NCBI GenBank assembly: GCA_947259495.1
Contig: CAMYLV010000013.1
Span: 144,078 to 208,077, forward strand
Direction of reading: 5' to 3'
DNA: 64,000 nucleotides
Origin: an uncultured Desulfobacterales bacterium
GTDB taxonomy: Bacteria; Desulfobacterota; Desulfobacteria; Desulfobacterales; JAHEIW01
The first letter of the stretch is position 1; every line of letters starts with the position of its first letter. Position numbers and translations under genes: made by a program. Shown piece after piece: positions 57,461 through 64,000 of the stretch. The notes beneath the pieces are model-generated. The model was not told the origin of the DNA. It made no database searches and saw nothing but the letters and a program-made list of their open reading frames with translations.

Positions 57461-57510
57461 TTTATACCGCTTTCCATAATAGTGTTCCGATATATGGAAT
57501 TGGAGCATAA
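57461..57510 (-). repeat. Right-half copy F of the 105-bp repeat
   Basis: On the minus strand TATGCTCCAATTCCATATAT, then CGGAACACTATTATGGAAAG and CGGTATAAA. On the plus strand this supplies TTGGAG, the ribosome site of the DUF1295 gene that starts at 57511. Confidence 0.8.
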
Positions 57511-58197
57511 ATGATCTTCATTGATCAATATGACAGCTCGTTTTGGAATAAATTTGTATTCAGTGGCTGCATTCTGATTGCCCTTTTTACAAGTTTGGGG
57601 CTGATGTTTGCCGACTATGCACCATCGAACATGTGGTTGAAGCAGTACCAGCTGACCGGCGATTCGGCAAGACGGATACTCCTGGCCGTTTGTTTGATCG
57701 TTTATTTCGTGAGACTCCAGATTACGGTCTGGGTTTTCCAAAAACGCAGATGGACATGGCCGGAAACGATCGCCATCACGGTCCTGATGTCTTTTGTTCT
57801 TTATACCTTTGCCAGGGTCGGGGGAAACAACAAACAGGTTGTGAGTGTTGTTGAGGTCATCGGTATTTTGCTGTATCTGGCTGGCTCCTATATCAACACG
57901 CATTCTGAATATTCGAGGCATGTCTGGAAGTCAAAAGCGGAAAACAGAGGACGACTTTACACTTCAGGATTATTTAGCCTGTCGATGCATATCAATTATT
58001 TCGGAGATATTGTTCTGTTCACCGGACTTGCCGTGGTAACGCATCGCATCAGTATGTTGGTTATACCATTGCTAATGGCGGCAAATTTCATCTTCAATAT
58101 CATTCCGTCTCTCGATCGATATCTTGAAAAAAAGTATGCGGATGAATTTAGAGATTACGCCAGGCGGACAAAAAAGCTTGTCCCGCTGATATATTAG
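57511..58197 (+). CDS. DUF1295-type membrane protein (steroid reductase/ICMT fold)
   Basis: 228 residues, six to seven hydrophobic helices. The segment LYTSGLFSLSMHINYFGDIV and the terminal YADEFRDYARRTKKLVPLIY are the C-terminal signature of the DUF1295 and isoprenylcysteine methyltransferase-like family, where the last helices bind a cofactor. It may reduce or methylate a lipid; function is unknown. Ribosome site TTGGAG is inside repeat copy F. The next gene, an SDR, follows 33 bases later, so a two-gene lipid-modification unit is possible. Confidence 0.87.
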   Translation: MIFIDQYDSSFWNKFVFSGCILIALFTSLGLMFADYAPSNMWLKQYQLTGDSARRILLAVCLIVYFVRLQITVWVFQKRRWTWPETIAITVLMSFVLYTFARVGGNNKQVVSVVEVIGILLYLAGSYINTHSEYSRHVWKSKAENRGRLYTSGLFSLSMHINYFGDIVLFTGLAVVTHRISMLVIPLLMAANFIFNIIPSLDRYLEKKYADEFRDYARRTKKLVPLIY

Positions 58198-58230
58198 CGG
58201 CGCTGGCAGAAAATCCTGGAGGTGCAGAAA

Positions 58231-58827
58231 ATGAGAATTATAGTCATCGGGGCAAGCGGCACATTGGGCAAAGCCGCCGTTAATGCCTTTCAGCAAAACC
58301 ATGAAATTATTCAGGCATCCAGAAACGGAGAGGTCCAGGTCGACCTTGGCAACCCCGATTCCATAAAAGCAATGTATAACTGCGTAACCAGTATCGACGC
58401 TGTTGTCTGTGCCGCAGGCAATGCAAAGTTCGGTTCACTGGATGCCTTCACAGATGCCGATTTTGACTTCAGTTTGGGAAACAAACTGATGGGGCAAATA
58501 AATCTGGTTCGCTTTGGTAGAGAACATCTAAATGAAATGGGAGTTTTTACACTGACAACCGGCATGCTTGCGCATATGCCAGACGCGGCAACCGTGATGC
58601 TGACCATGATCAATCGGGGTCTCGAGGCTTTCGTGGAAGCCGCAGCGCTTGATATGCCGAAAAATCAACGCCTGAACGCCGTCTGTTCCCCCATGGCCAA
58701 AGAGACAGCGGAAAAAATGGGCTGGGGGCCGGGTGGTGTGCCCGCAGGGGAAATAGCGAAGTATTATGTTCAGTCGGTGGAAGGCAACCTGAACGGGGCG
58801 CTTATCGGCCCGGCACATTCCGATTAA
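58231..58827 (+). CDS. Atypical short-chain dehydrogenase lacking catalytic tyrosine
   Basis: 198 residues from the ATG at 58231 (TGGAGGTGC before it). The nucleotide loop IIVIGASGTLGKAAVNAF and the segment VVCAAGNAKFGSLDAF, NKLMGQINLVR are SDR-like, and RLNAVCSPMAKETA ends the fold. Where the catalytic Tyr-x3-Lys is expected the protein reads MINRGLEAFVEAAAL. This small group of SDRs with a missing Tyr exists in other bacteria; activity is uncertain. It follows the DUF1295 gene. Confidence 0.83.
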   Translation: MRIIVIGASGTLGKAAVNAFQQNHEIIQASRNGEVQVDLGNPDSIKAMYNCVTSIDAVVCAAGNAKFGSLDAFTDADFDFSLGNKLMGQINLVRFGREHLNEMGVFTLTTGMLAHMPDAATVMLTMINRGLEAFVEAAALDMPKNQRLNAVCSPMAKETAEKMGWGPGGVPAGEIAKYYVQSVEGNLNGALIGPAHSD

Positions 58828-58889
58828 ATCTTGGATGTTTATACATACGTACACGAAGCGATCTGTGAAAAAAAAGCCTCGAATTAAAT

Positions 58890-59114
58890 TTGTTCATCTC
58901 TTTGTTTAGCGGCATTGGATTAAGTTTCTATTTTCTGTTAAAATCTCATAGCGCTTATAACCTGTGGCGCTATTACAAAATACGCGATCTGTCAGCAGCT
59001 GAAATTTATGAGATTGATTTTTGGCTTTTTGTCCTGATGGCCACAGTTGCTTTGCTAATTCCTGTAGTCGTTTATTTAATGACGCGCAAAAGGAATAAAC
59101 ATAGAAATAAATGA
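58890..59114 (+). CDS. Possible small two-helix membrane protein
   Basis: 74 residues from a TTG start. Two hydrophobic segments (LFSGIGLSFYFLLK and FWLFVLMATVALLIPVVVYL) are separated by a charged stretch, and the tail is basic (TRKRNKHRNK). No ribosome site and no recognisable family, so it may not be a gene. Confidence 0.4.
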   Translation: MFISLFSGIGLSFYFLLKSHSAYNLWRYYKIRDLSAAEIYEIDFWLFVLMATVALLIPVVVYLMTRKRNKHRNK

Positions 59115-59260
59115 TGCCGCAAGACGATACGTATCGGCAACAAAATCTTGAGAAAGTCTATCAACTGGGTCGGAACCTGTGAAGCAGGCATTTCCTTGCA
59201 GAAACGTAAAGATGAGGGGATATAGTAGGTCTCGCTGAAAACGCAGTCGCCTTAAATATT

Positions 59261-59515
59261 ATGTTTAAATTCGGCAGTGAGGAAAAGACCCTTAAAATTT
59301 TGTTCTGGTGCATAACGCCGTTTTTGTTTCTCACTTTCTTTCGCCTGTTCTGGTTGGTCTTCGGTTTTATTTACGGTGGATTGCTTTCACTGATCCTTGG
59401 GTCGCGATTTAAGGGAATGATCACAATCGTCTCAATCGCAACCGCATTGGCTTTCACGGGTCTGACGTTTAGATATGTGTATCGACAATTTAATAAGCAT
59501 ATCATTGGAAAATGA
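59261..59515 (+). CDS. Possible small membrane protein
   Basis: 84 residues from an ATG. Hydrophobic segments (ILFWCITPFLFLTFFRLFWL and MITIVSIATALAFTGLTF) suggest two to three membrane helices, with charged ends. No family recognised. The 146 bp before it contain a hairpin-rich string (CCTGTGAAGCAGG near 59177-59189). Two similar tiny membrane proteins flank it. Confidence 0.45.
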   Translation: MFKFGSEEKTLKILFWCITPFLFLTFFRLFWLVFGFIYGGLLSLILGSRFKGMITIVSIATALAFTGLTFRYVYRQFNKHIIGK

Positions 59516-59614
59516 GTTATTTTGTATACGGCCTTTACAGGCAATGATGATTTTTTCTCAATGGAATTTGGAATTTAGCATTTGGACGGCCAACGGATGG
59601 GAAAGGATATTAAC

Positions 59615-59803
59615 GTGAATCTGGAAGGTTTGATACCGTTACTCGGCGGGCTCTACGCTAATCTGCTGGCCCGCGGCGTTGTGCGCGCCAGCAAAGATCC
59701 GGTCAAAAATGACGCCTGGCTTCGCAAATGGGGCCCAACGCTCAAATGGCTGGCGCCGCTTGTCATGCTGTTTGGCCTCCTGTTGCTCACAGGCGTCCTT
59801 TAA
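59615..59803 (+). CDS. Small membrane protein
   Basis: 62 residues from the GTG at 59615, preceded by GAAAGGA at seven bases; ATG at 59597 has no ribosome site. The mature shape is LEGLIPLLGGLYANLLARGV, a polar middle with KDPVKNDAWLRKWG, and the helix LKWLAPLVMLFGLLLLTG. The family is unknown, but composition and the ribosome site support a real gene. Confidence 0.55.
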   Translation: MNLEGLIPLLGGLYANLLARGVVRASKDPVKNDAWLRKWGPTLKWLAPLVMLFGLLLLTGVL

Positions 59804-60026
59804 ATTAAAACGAATTGTACACCGAACGACAAACTGTAATTATCCTGCCGCTATGGTCGGATATTAGAGCCGCAAATAGGTGGAGCCCGTTATCCGCTTG
59901 CAGGACCCTGGCGGGTTTGCCTGTTTGCCGGTTAAAAATTAGAACTAGAAGCCATTTCAAAACCTCTTTGGAGCTAATTTTGCGGGCTTTTGTTAAAAAG
60001 CGCTTAGCGCAGTGGAGCGTAAAATC

Positions 60027-60425
60027 TTGAACTGTTTGAGGGCCCCATCAAAGAAAAAACCTATAGACGCCAAAGAAATGGACCGGGTTGTCGCTGAGGC
60101 CCGCAGCAGCCGGCAGCAGCGGCTGCAGGGGTATCGGGAACAGGCGCTCAAGATTTTCCCCAGGGTCTGTGCCCGTTGCGGACGTGAATTTCAGGGCAAG
60201 AAACTTCGCGAACTCACGGTTCACCACAAGGACCACAATCATGACAATAATCCGCCCGACGGGAGCAACTGGGAGCTATTGTGTATCTACTGTCACGACA
60301 ACGAGCATTCGCGTCACTTGGATGCGGAGGGGTATGCCGGTGAGACACCGGGCGCTGAACCGGAGCCGGCCGGCACGTATAAGCCTTTTGCCGACCTCGA
60401 CAAATTGCTCAAAAATAAAAGGTAA
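60027..60425 (+). CDS. HNH nuclease, YajD-like
   Basis: About 132 residues from the TTG at 60027, which has GGAG nine bases before it; a GTG at 60012 is also possible. The core is CARCGREF, VHHKDHNHDNNPPDGSNWEL, and LCIYCHDNEHSRH, the zinc finger-flanked HNH motif of YajD family proteins. It cleaves DNA or RNA in the presence of a divalent metal; targets are unknown. It stands alone, followed by a possible exported protein. Confidence 0.85.
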   Translation: MNCLRAPSKKKPIDAKEMDRVVAEARSSRQQRLQGYREQALKIFPRVCARCGREFQGKKLRELTVHHKDHNHDNNPPDGSNWELLCIYCHDNEHSRHLDAEGYAGETPGAEPEPAGTYKPFADLDKLLKNKR

Positions 60426-60446
60426 CGCATCGAAAGAACCCTTCAC

Positions 60447-60845
60447 ATGAAAAACATGCGATTCTTCATATGGATGATTTTCTTAACCGTTCTGGTGGTT
60501 GTAAATTGTACGGAAGTGAGCTCAGATGATGTGCCGGATTGCAGCCGTTCTTTTTGCGGTTGCTGGCAAGATATGGTCCTGAAATTTAGTACCAAAATTT
60601 TGAGCAAACAGAACCAACCTTTGACCGATATTGAGGTCTATTGCGCCGGTGAGAAAACGCCCCGATCCATAAGTGATCAAGCCGGTATGGCTGCATTTAA
60701 CGTATCCACCCAATACAGCCCGGGCTGTCATTATGCAATCTGCAGTAATTTGATATTCAAAGATAAAAGCCAGACCTATAAAGAACAGCAATTTACCGTT
60801 TATCAGGCCAACGGCCAGAGCATTCATTTGACGCGCGCGAAATGA
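60447..60845 (+). CDS. Exported protein with carboxypeptidase-regulatory-like region
   Basis: 132 residues. A hydrophobic N terminus (FFIWMIFLTVLVVVNC) looks like a signal peptide; the Cys after VVN does not fit a clean lipobox. Six cysteines follow in pairs (CSRSFCGC, YCAGEK, GCHYAIC). SKQNQPLTDIEVYCAGEKTP and SDQAGMAAFNVS resemble the beta-sandwich CarboxypepD_reg-like repeats of envelope proteins. No catalytic residues. Confidence 0.65.
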   Translation: MKNMRFFIWMIFLTVLVVVNCTEVSSDDVPDCSRSFCGCWQDMVLKFSTKILSKQNQPLTDIEVYCAGEKTPRSISDQAGMAAFNVSTQYSPGCHYAICSNLIFKDKSQTYKEQQFTVYQANGQSIHLTRAK

Positions 60846-61258
60846 TCCCGCGTAGCATTTACTGAGAGGTCTTTCTGAATGAACTTACGCCAACGCTTTA
60901 TCAACACGGCCAAAATTGAAATCAGCTGGTATAAAGGCGAGATGGATGCCATTGTCGGTTATTCCGGTGAAACTGTTATCCTGTGGCCTTATAAATCGAG
61001 AATTTTTTCTCTGTCGGAGATTGCTTAGTATCTGGATTCCGTGCGTTGCAGGGCTCACCGCGTTTTCCGAACTATATCACACAGGAAAATGACATCGCTA
61101 CGGCCATTGGGTATGGGTCTCAAATATTAAAAAAATATGGTCCTGACATACTCCACAGCGATATCACCGTATTGGAAGGCAGTGCGATAAAGCGAAGTTG
61201 AAATCAAACACCCTTTCAGATAAGGTGTTGCCTGTCGATCTGTAAATAAAGGAGTTGA
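60846..61258. pseudogene. Remnant region between exported protein and QueG-like gene
   Basis: Two short frames are open. 60879-61028 reads MNLRQRFINTAKIEISWYKG and on, 49 residues with no ribosome site. About 61032-61201 reads GFRALQGSPRFPNYITQEND, then IATAIGYGSQILKKYGPDIL and SAIKRS with no start codon. The second looks like the end of a real protein whose N terminus has gone, in a different frame from the first. I do not recognise it. A good ribosome site (AAAGGAG 61248-61254) follows for the next gene. Confidence 0.35.
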
Positions 61259-61261
61259 TTG

Positions 61262-61975
61262 TTGAGCACCCCCCACCCTTCCACACCGGCCTGGCTGGAT
61301 CAATGGATGTCAATCCATGTCATTGAGCTATGGGGAGCGGCGGACCTGCGCGATTTTGCCACTCCGGAAGATGCAGGCGGGCAGCGGTTGCCGTTCGCAC
61401 TTTCCTGGGCAATTCCCATGAATCCGCGCATTATGGCCAGCATCCAAAAGGGCCCGAATCAGGCCTATGCCGATGAGTACGCCCGGGTAAATGATCGTTT
61501 GAACGAAGTTGCCCGGGTGCTGGCGGAAACCATCGAAAGCCGGGGATTTCGAGTCCGCGCCCTGGCCGCCTCGGAGCGCACCGATACAGTCAACATCAAA
61601 GGCGATTTCCCCCACAAAACCGCTGCCACCCGGGCGGGGTTGGGCTGGATCGGACGGCACTGCCAGCTGATTAGCCGCAAATTCGGCTCGTGGATGCGGC
61701 TGGGAACCGTATTCACCGATATGGCACTGTCATTCGGGAAACCGATTGAGCGCAGCTTTTGCGGTCGCTGCATGCGTTGTGTTGAGGCCTGTCCTGCAAA
61801 AGCGTTGCAGGGCAACGCATGGCATCCGGGACTTGAGCGCGAAAAAATTTTGGACGTATCGGCCTGTGATCGCTGGAAAAAGAAAAACTATTTTAAATAC
61901 CATCAGGGTCACAACTGCGGCATCTGCTCGTCGGTATGTCCTTACGGACGAAAAGTTTTAAAAAGGCAGCGCTGA
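61262..61975 (+). CDS. Short QueG-like iron-sulfur protein
   Basis: 237 residues from a TTG, seven bases after AAGGAG (61262; 61259 is also possible). DFPHKTAATRAGLGWIGRH and SWMRLGTVFTDM are typical of epoxyqueuosine reductase QueG, and two [4Fe-4S] sites follow (CGRCMRCVEACPAKAL and CGICSSVCPYGRK). It is about 100 residues shorter than QueG and lacks its N-terminal cobalamin part and C-terminal HEAT repeats, so it belongs to the QueG-like/reductive-dehalogenase-related group rather than being true QueG. The substrate is unknown. Confidence 0.8.
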   Translation: MSTPHPSTPAWLDQWMSIHVIELWGAADLRDFATPEDAGGQRLPFALSWAIPMNPRIMASIQKGPNQAYADEYARVNDRLNEVARVLAETIESRGFRVRALAASERTDTVNIKGDFPHKTAATRAGLGWIGRHCQLISRKFGSWMRLGTVFTDMALSFGKPIERSFCGRCMRCVEACPAKALQGNAWHPGLEREKILDVSACDRWKKKNYFKYHQGHNCGICSSVCPYGRKVLKRQR

Positions 61976-62071
61976 CCGCATCACCGTCTAATGATATCCA
62001 AAAATCCAAACAAGAGACGGCAGACCATACAGCTGTCGCCTATTCGAATGCTTTAATTTCTTTGCCAATTG

Positions 62072-62503
62072 ATGAAAATCAGCCTGATCATATCCGTGCT
62101 CATCAGCCTGAGCATTGTAGCTTGCGCCACGCAACAAATTGATTCGGTTACCATTTTTTCAATCGAAGGCCGCGTCCTGGATCAGGCGTCAAACTTCCCA
62201 CTTCAAGATGTAAATGTTTACTTTATCGATACCGGTTATGATGATACCCTTTCTAAAAAACAGACGCCGGTTAAGATTGCCCGGAGTAATGCAAGAGGAA
62301 AAATTGCGGCACGCTTTAATTACTGGTGGGGCAAAAAAATGTCCGTTCTCGATAATCGGCCGAAAGCAACATTTGACATCGTTTTATCCAGAGAGGCCTA
62401 TGCGGAAAAGCGCTTTCATTTTAAAGAGTCAGAACTTCAAACCGACGGTGTCACATTTTTGGTTAACTTAGAAGATGTTTACCTGGTTCGCGAAAATGAA
62501 TGA
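62072..62503 (+). CDS. Lipoprotein with carboxypeptidase-regulatory-like domain
   Basis: 143 residues from the ATG at 62072. A lipobox IVAC at Cys18 is preceded by a hydrophobic signal. The segment FSIEGRVLDQASNFPLQDVN and ARSNARGKIAARFNYWWG is a beta-sandwich repeat (CarboxypepD_reg-like), ending VTFLVNLEDVYLVRE. No catalytic motif. It resembles the protein at 60447 in fold. No ribosome site, and the function is unknown. Confidence 0.7.
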   Translation: MKISLIISVLISLSIVACATQQIDSVTIFSIEGRVLDQASNFPLQDVNVYFIDTGYDDTLSKKQTPVKIARSNARGKIAARFNYWWGKKMSVLDNRPKATFDIVLSREAYAEKRFHFKESELQTDGVTFLVNLEDVYLVRENE

Positions 62504-62594
62504 AAAGCCCCCGATCGGGGACAGCGAATAACGGCAGCGCGCAACTATTATCACAATAAACAGAAACGAATCGCCAAGACCGGGAGCCATAAGC

Positions 62595-63221
62595 TTGCAA
62601 CCCAAAAGCCATTTGACATCAACAGCCGTGTATGCGGTCGCAATCCTATGTTTGGTGCTGAACAATCTTTTCTGTTCATCTTGCACTCAAACCGGCGCGC
62701 AAGCGCCCGAACCGTCAACGGCTGGTAAGACAAATGATGCGACGGCTGCAATTTGGGACGAACTGCTCCAAAAATCACCATATCCGCATGCAGCCCCCCT
62801 GCCGCCTGCGGAGCGCACGCCGCTGGACGGAACCTATGTTAAGATCGACCCCAAAAAAACACCGCTGGTGCCCTGCCGACGGTGTCCGGATTATGCGCCG
62901 CAGGGCGGGATCTGGAAACTGAACCTGGACAGGGGTGTTTTTCGCATTTTTCACGAATTTACCGGCTGGCGAAGCATCGGATCTTTTCGGGTTGACGGCG
63001 CTCGGGTAATTTTTTTTAATGACCCCTATTGTATGGCGGTGTTCGGCACATACGACTGGACATTGACCGGGGAACAATTGCAGTTTCATGTTGTTAAGGA
63101 CGAATGCGCTATTAGATTACGGGCAAAAACTTTGGTTAACATTCCATGGCTTGCATGCGGGGTGTTTTCAATGGAAACCGGCGGCGGTAAGGGCCGTCTA
63201 AAACCACCCGGCTGCGATTGA
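62595..63221 (+). CDS. Exported Cys-rich protein of unknown family
   Basis: 208 residues from the TTG at 62595, seven bases after GGGAG. A signal peptide runs to LFCSSC, possibly a lipobox. VPCRRCPDYAPQGGIWKLNL, then FRIFHEFTGWRSIGSFRVDG and AVFGTYDWTLTGEQLQFHVV suggest a lipocalin-like beta barrel with a short CxxC; ACGV near the end may pair with it. I cannot assign a ligand. Envelope protein. Confidence 0.65.
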   Translation: MQPKSHLTSTAVYAVAILCLVLNNLFCSSCTQTGAQAPEPSTAGKTNDATAAIWDELLQKSPYPHAAPLPPAERTPLDGTYVKIDPKKTPLVPCRRCPDYAPQGGIWKLNLDRGVFRIFHEFTGWRSIGSFRVDGARVIFFNDPYCMAVFGTYDWTLTGEQLQFHVVKDECAIRLRAKTLVNIPWLACGVFSMETGGGKGRLKPPGCD

Positions 63222-63287
63222 TGCGATACGTTCCACAGACACACAGAGCGCAACAACAGATAGATGGCCTGCGGGAAAGGATGAATG

Positions 63288-63782
63288 ATGCTCGATATCA
63301 AATTGGCCCAAAATGATGGCTTTGAAGCGATCTGGCCGGTTGTGCACGAAGTATTGCGCACGGGTGATACCTATCCGTTTGCGCCGGAAACGACCCGGGA
63401 AGAGGCTTTTCAAATCTGGATGAAAAAACCGCAAGCTACCTATGTTGCCTACCTTGATGACGAAATCGTGGGGACCTATTACATCAAAGCCAATCAGCCG
63501 GGACTGGGGTCTCACGTCTGCAACGCCGGCTACATGGTTCGCGCCGGCGCTCGCGGAAAAGGTATCGGCAAAGCCATGTGCAAGCACTCGCTGGGTGAAG
63601 CCCGCAAGCTTGGATTTAAGGCCATGCAATACAACCTGGTGGTCAGCACCAATACCGGTGCGGTTAAGCTATGGCAGGATATGGGGTTTGAAATAATCGG
63701 CACCCTTTCAAAAGCGTTCAATCATCGTGAAAAGGGGTTTGTCGATGCTTTTGTGATGTATCAATGGCTGGATGAGATATGA
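63288..63782 (+). CDS. GNAT-family acetyltransferase
   Basis: 164 residues from the ATG at 63288 (63285 also in frame, GGGAAAGGATG before it). YVAYLDDEIVGTYYIKAN, then GYMVRAGARGKGIGKAMCKH (the acetyl-CoA P-loop R/Q-x2-G-x-G/A) and NTGAVKLWQDMGFEIIGTLS are GNAT signatures. It acetylates a small molecule or protein N terminus. The stop overlaps the start of the following HAD gene (ATGA), so the pair is probably an operon. Confidence 0.9.
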   Translation: MLDIKLAQNDGFEAIWPVVHEVLRTGDTYPFAPETTREEAFQIWMKKPQATYVAYLDDEIVGTYYIKANQPGLGSHVCNAGYMVRAGARGKGIGKAMCKHSLGEARKLGFKAMQYNLVVSTNTGAVKLWQDMGFEIIGTLSKAFNHREKGFVDAFVMYQWLDEI

Positions 63783-64000
63783 GCATACAGGGAGTTTTCT
63801 TTGATCTTTACGGTACCTTGCTGGTCTACGGCGATATGAATCAGGCCTGGTCTGACTGGCTTGCGGCATTTTATGACCTGTTAAAAACACAGGGGTTAAA
63901 TATATCCAAAGCCTCCTTTTCACAGAAATGCGACGGCTTTTTCAGCGCGTCGGCGCCGGCCGGGGAAAACGATAATTTAACCGTTCTCGAGCGCCGTATT
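63779..64000 (+). CDS. HAD-superfamily hydrolase, 3' end beyond window
   Basis: Starts at the ATG overlapping the GNAT stop and runs off the window after 74 residues. MSIQGVFFDLYGTLLVYGDM carries HAD motif I, DxDGT-like with Tyr in place of the second Asp-Gly (DLYGTL), as in some HAD phosphatases. The rest of the fold is not in the window, so the substrate cannot be predicted. Confidence 0.85.
   Translation, partial: MSIQGVFFDLYGTLLVYGDMNQAWSDWLAAFYDLLKTQGLNISKASFSQKCDGFFSASAPAGENDNLTVLERRI

Noticed and set aside
59115-59260. Possible riboswitch or small RNA (hairpin near 59177-59189)
   Set aside because: Only a short 4-bp CCTG/CAGG stem is present and no known aptamer core could be matched.

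Overview
The window reads like the chromosome of an anaerobic, Gram-negative bacterium of the Desulfobacterota (former Deltaproteobacteria), probably from a sulfate-reducer-like lineage. The evidence is a selenocysteine-containing cytoplasmic formate dehydrogenase, an HdrD/DsrK-type iron-sulfur protein that also appears to contain selenocysteine, a TAXI-type TRAP transporter, a ferredoxin-domain nitroreductase, a complete type II secretion operon and many intergenic hairpin repeats. No rRNA, tRNA, CRISPR array, phage or complete insertion sequence was found. Taxonomy is inferred from gene content only.

Layout. 1-3.2 kb: thioesterase (cut by the left edge), folA, a short-chain dehydrogenase and an iron-dependent alcohol dehydrogenase, all on the minus strand. 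3.4-4.4 kb: a cation diffusion facilitator. 4.5-17.8 kb: one long plus-strand type II secretion operon in the order gspF-G-H-I-J-K-L-M-N-C-D-E, closed by an intrinsic terminator. 18-22.4 kb: minus-strand TAXI TRAP transporter operon (binding protein, fused permease, UspA) and a DUF1566 protein. 22.7-27.7 kb: glycosyltransferase and the giant helicase HrpA, whose frame carries a translated intergenic-type repeat. 27.9-29.3 kb: YjbQ and quinone oxidoreductase.

29.6-34 kb is the most striking part. Two convergent genes are each split by an in-frame TGA followed at the right distance by a bacterial SECIS-like hairpin. One is the known type of formate dehydrogenase (Sec378). The other is an HdrD/DsrK-like protein (Sec244 in place of a probable cluster cysteine). 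34-40.9 kb: VanZ-like protein, a small Cys-rich protein, thrS, RNase D, a decayed hydrolase fragment, a nitroreductase and a cytidylate-kinase-like protein. 41-43.6 kb: a single 883-residue protein fusing the glycine-cleavage T protein to serine hydroxymethyltransferase. Together with formate dehydrogenase it suggests one-carbon assimilation through glycine and serine, but the rest of such a pathway is not in the window.

43.8-64 kb: signalling and envelope genes (RsbU-type phosphatase, OsmC, PilZ, DUF4124, DUF2914, a membrane protein/vWA lipoprotein pair, beta-propeller lipoprotein, MFS transporter, LysM protein, degenerate GGDEF protein, coiled-coil lipoprotein), then short metabolic and hypothetical genes ending in a GNAT/HAD pair cut by the right edge. 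Several families of short hairpin repeats (about 105 bp, 235-255 bp and 310 bp) sit just upstream of genes in this half; three different ones are stacked at 50.9-51.6 kb.
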